Assembly (NCBI GenBank): GCA_023457135.1
Contig: JAEWMO010000171.1
Location: 1-12,324 of the forward strand
Length of the DNA: 12,324 nucleotides
Source of the DNA: Methanobacteriota archaeon
GTDB lineage: Archaea > Halobacteriota > Methanomicrobia > Methanomicrobiales > Methanoculleaceae
Direction of reading: 5' to 3'
The notes below the pieces were generated by a model, which did not search any database, was not told where the DNA came from, and saw only the letters and a program-made list of their open reading frames with translations. A program made the position numbers and the translations under genes. How positions within the stretch are numbered: the first letter of the stretch is position 1; each line of letters opens with the position of its first letter. This document shows positions 12,060 to 12,324 of this stretch, one piece after another.

Positions 12060-12324
12060 ATGAAGTTATCGAGAGTCATGGGCGCCATCATACTCGGGGC
12101 GGTTCTGGTGGCGGTCAGCGGTCTTGTGGCCGCAGCCTGCCCGGATGGCGCCGGCGATAGCCTGATGACGGGGGTCCACCGCACCCGGGATCAGGTTCAG
12201 GTGGATAACATCACCATCGTCTACGAGACCTTCGGTCCGGCCGACCGGGAGACGGTGCTCCTCATCGCGGGGGCCGGTGCGCAGATGACGATGTGGTCGG
12301 ATGAACTCTGTGTAGATCTTGTAG
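12060..12324 (+). CDS. Exported alpha/beta hydrolase, N-terminal part only
   Basis: The gene runs off the right edge; 88 codons are visible. Residues 1-26 form a Sec-type signal peptide: basic start (MKLSRVMG), hydrophobic core (AIILGAVLVAVSGLVA), then AAAC. The Cys27 position recalls a lipobox but the -3 residue is Ala, so cleavage by signal peptidase or lipid anchoring cannot be decided. The mature part begins an alpha/beta hydrolase domain: strand ITIVYETFG, then ETVLLIAGAGAQMTMWSDEL, which matches the oxyanion-loop region of a known hydrolase group with the pattern LLIxGxGxQxxxW followed by an Asn-Arg-Asp strand further on, which is outside the window. The catalytic Ser and His are not visible. 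Confidence 0.82.
   Translation, partial: MKLSRVMGAIILGAVLVAVSGLVAAACPDGAGDSLMTGVHRTRDQVQVDNITIVYETFGPADRETVLLIAGAGAQMTMWSDELCVDLV

Noticed and set aside
1..12324. CRISPR arrays, insertion sequences, tRNA genes and attachment sites
   Set aside because: No regularly spaced repeats, transposase or integrase motifs, cloverleaf structures, or direct-repeat pairs were seen on either strand.

Overview
The window is a GC-rich chromosomal segment that reads as archaeal, most likely a methanogen of the Methanomicrobiales and possibly Methanoculleus-like. The reasons are archaeal-type TATA elements in AT-poor intergenic DNA about 20-100 bp before genes, strong GGAGG-type Shine-Dalgarno sites, short or near-absent leaders, T-run terminators, and an MTH865-family gene, a family known mainly from methanogens. 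The genus is inferred from style, not from a marker gene. There are no rRNA or tRNA genes, CRISPR arrays, transposases or integrases.

Layout. Positions 1-347 hold no convincing gene but carry a dense set of inverted repeats and the promoter of a small heat-shock protein gene (Hsp20, 348-809). Next come two START/AHSA1-type SRPBCC genes (976-1476 and 2137-2628) on either side of an oppositely oriented DUF5946 gene (1517-2023). Then follows a tightly packed run of a membrane-anchored alpha/beta hydrolase (2699-3673), a second alpha/beta hydrolase (3676-4503) and a CPBP-family intramembrane protease (4500-5300, ATGA overlap). After this are a MarR-family regulator (5347-5766) and a bacterial-type LonA ATP-dependent protease (5821-8205).

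The right part holds a small lipocalin-like (DUF1579-like) protein (8323-8775) that converges on an MTH865-family gene (8784-9023, minus). A previously unlisted 45-codon CxxC ORF (9020-9157, minus) appears to be translationally coupled to it. Divergent from these is a winged-helix regulator with a cysteine-bearing N-terminal domain (9296-10051). The window ends with a beta-rich protein of unknown function (10202-10627), a GNAT acetyltransferase (10743-11357), a VOC/glyoxalase-fold protein (11415-11891), and the start of an exported alpha/beta hydrolase cut by the window end (12060 onward).

The genes lean towards stress response and protein quality control: Hsp20, Lon, the CPBP protease, and small detoxification-type folds (SRPBCC, VOC, GNAT, hydrolases). 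The clearest regulatory signal is one dyad, TAGTT-N11-AACTA, that occurs once in the marR promoter and once in the lon promoter at nearly the same distance from each start codon. It predicts that this MarR protein controls both itself and lon. A second candidate circuit is the divergent promoter pair at 9196-9226, with a 14-bp perfect palindrome between the predicted start of transcription and the start codon of the winged-helix gene.
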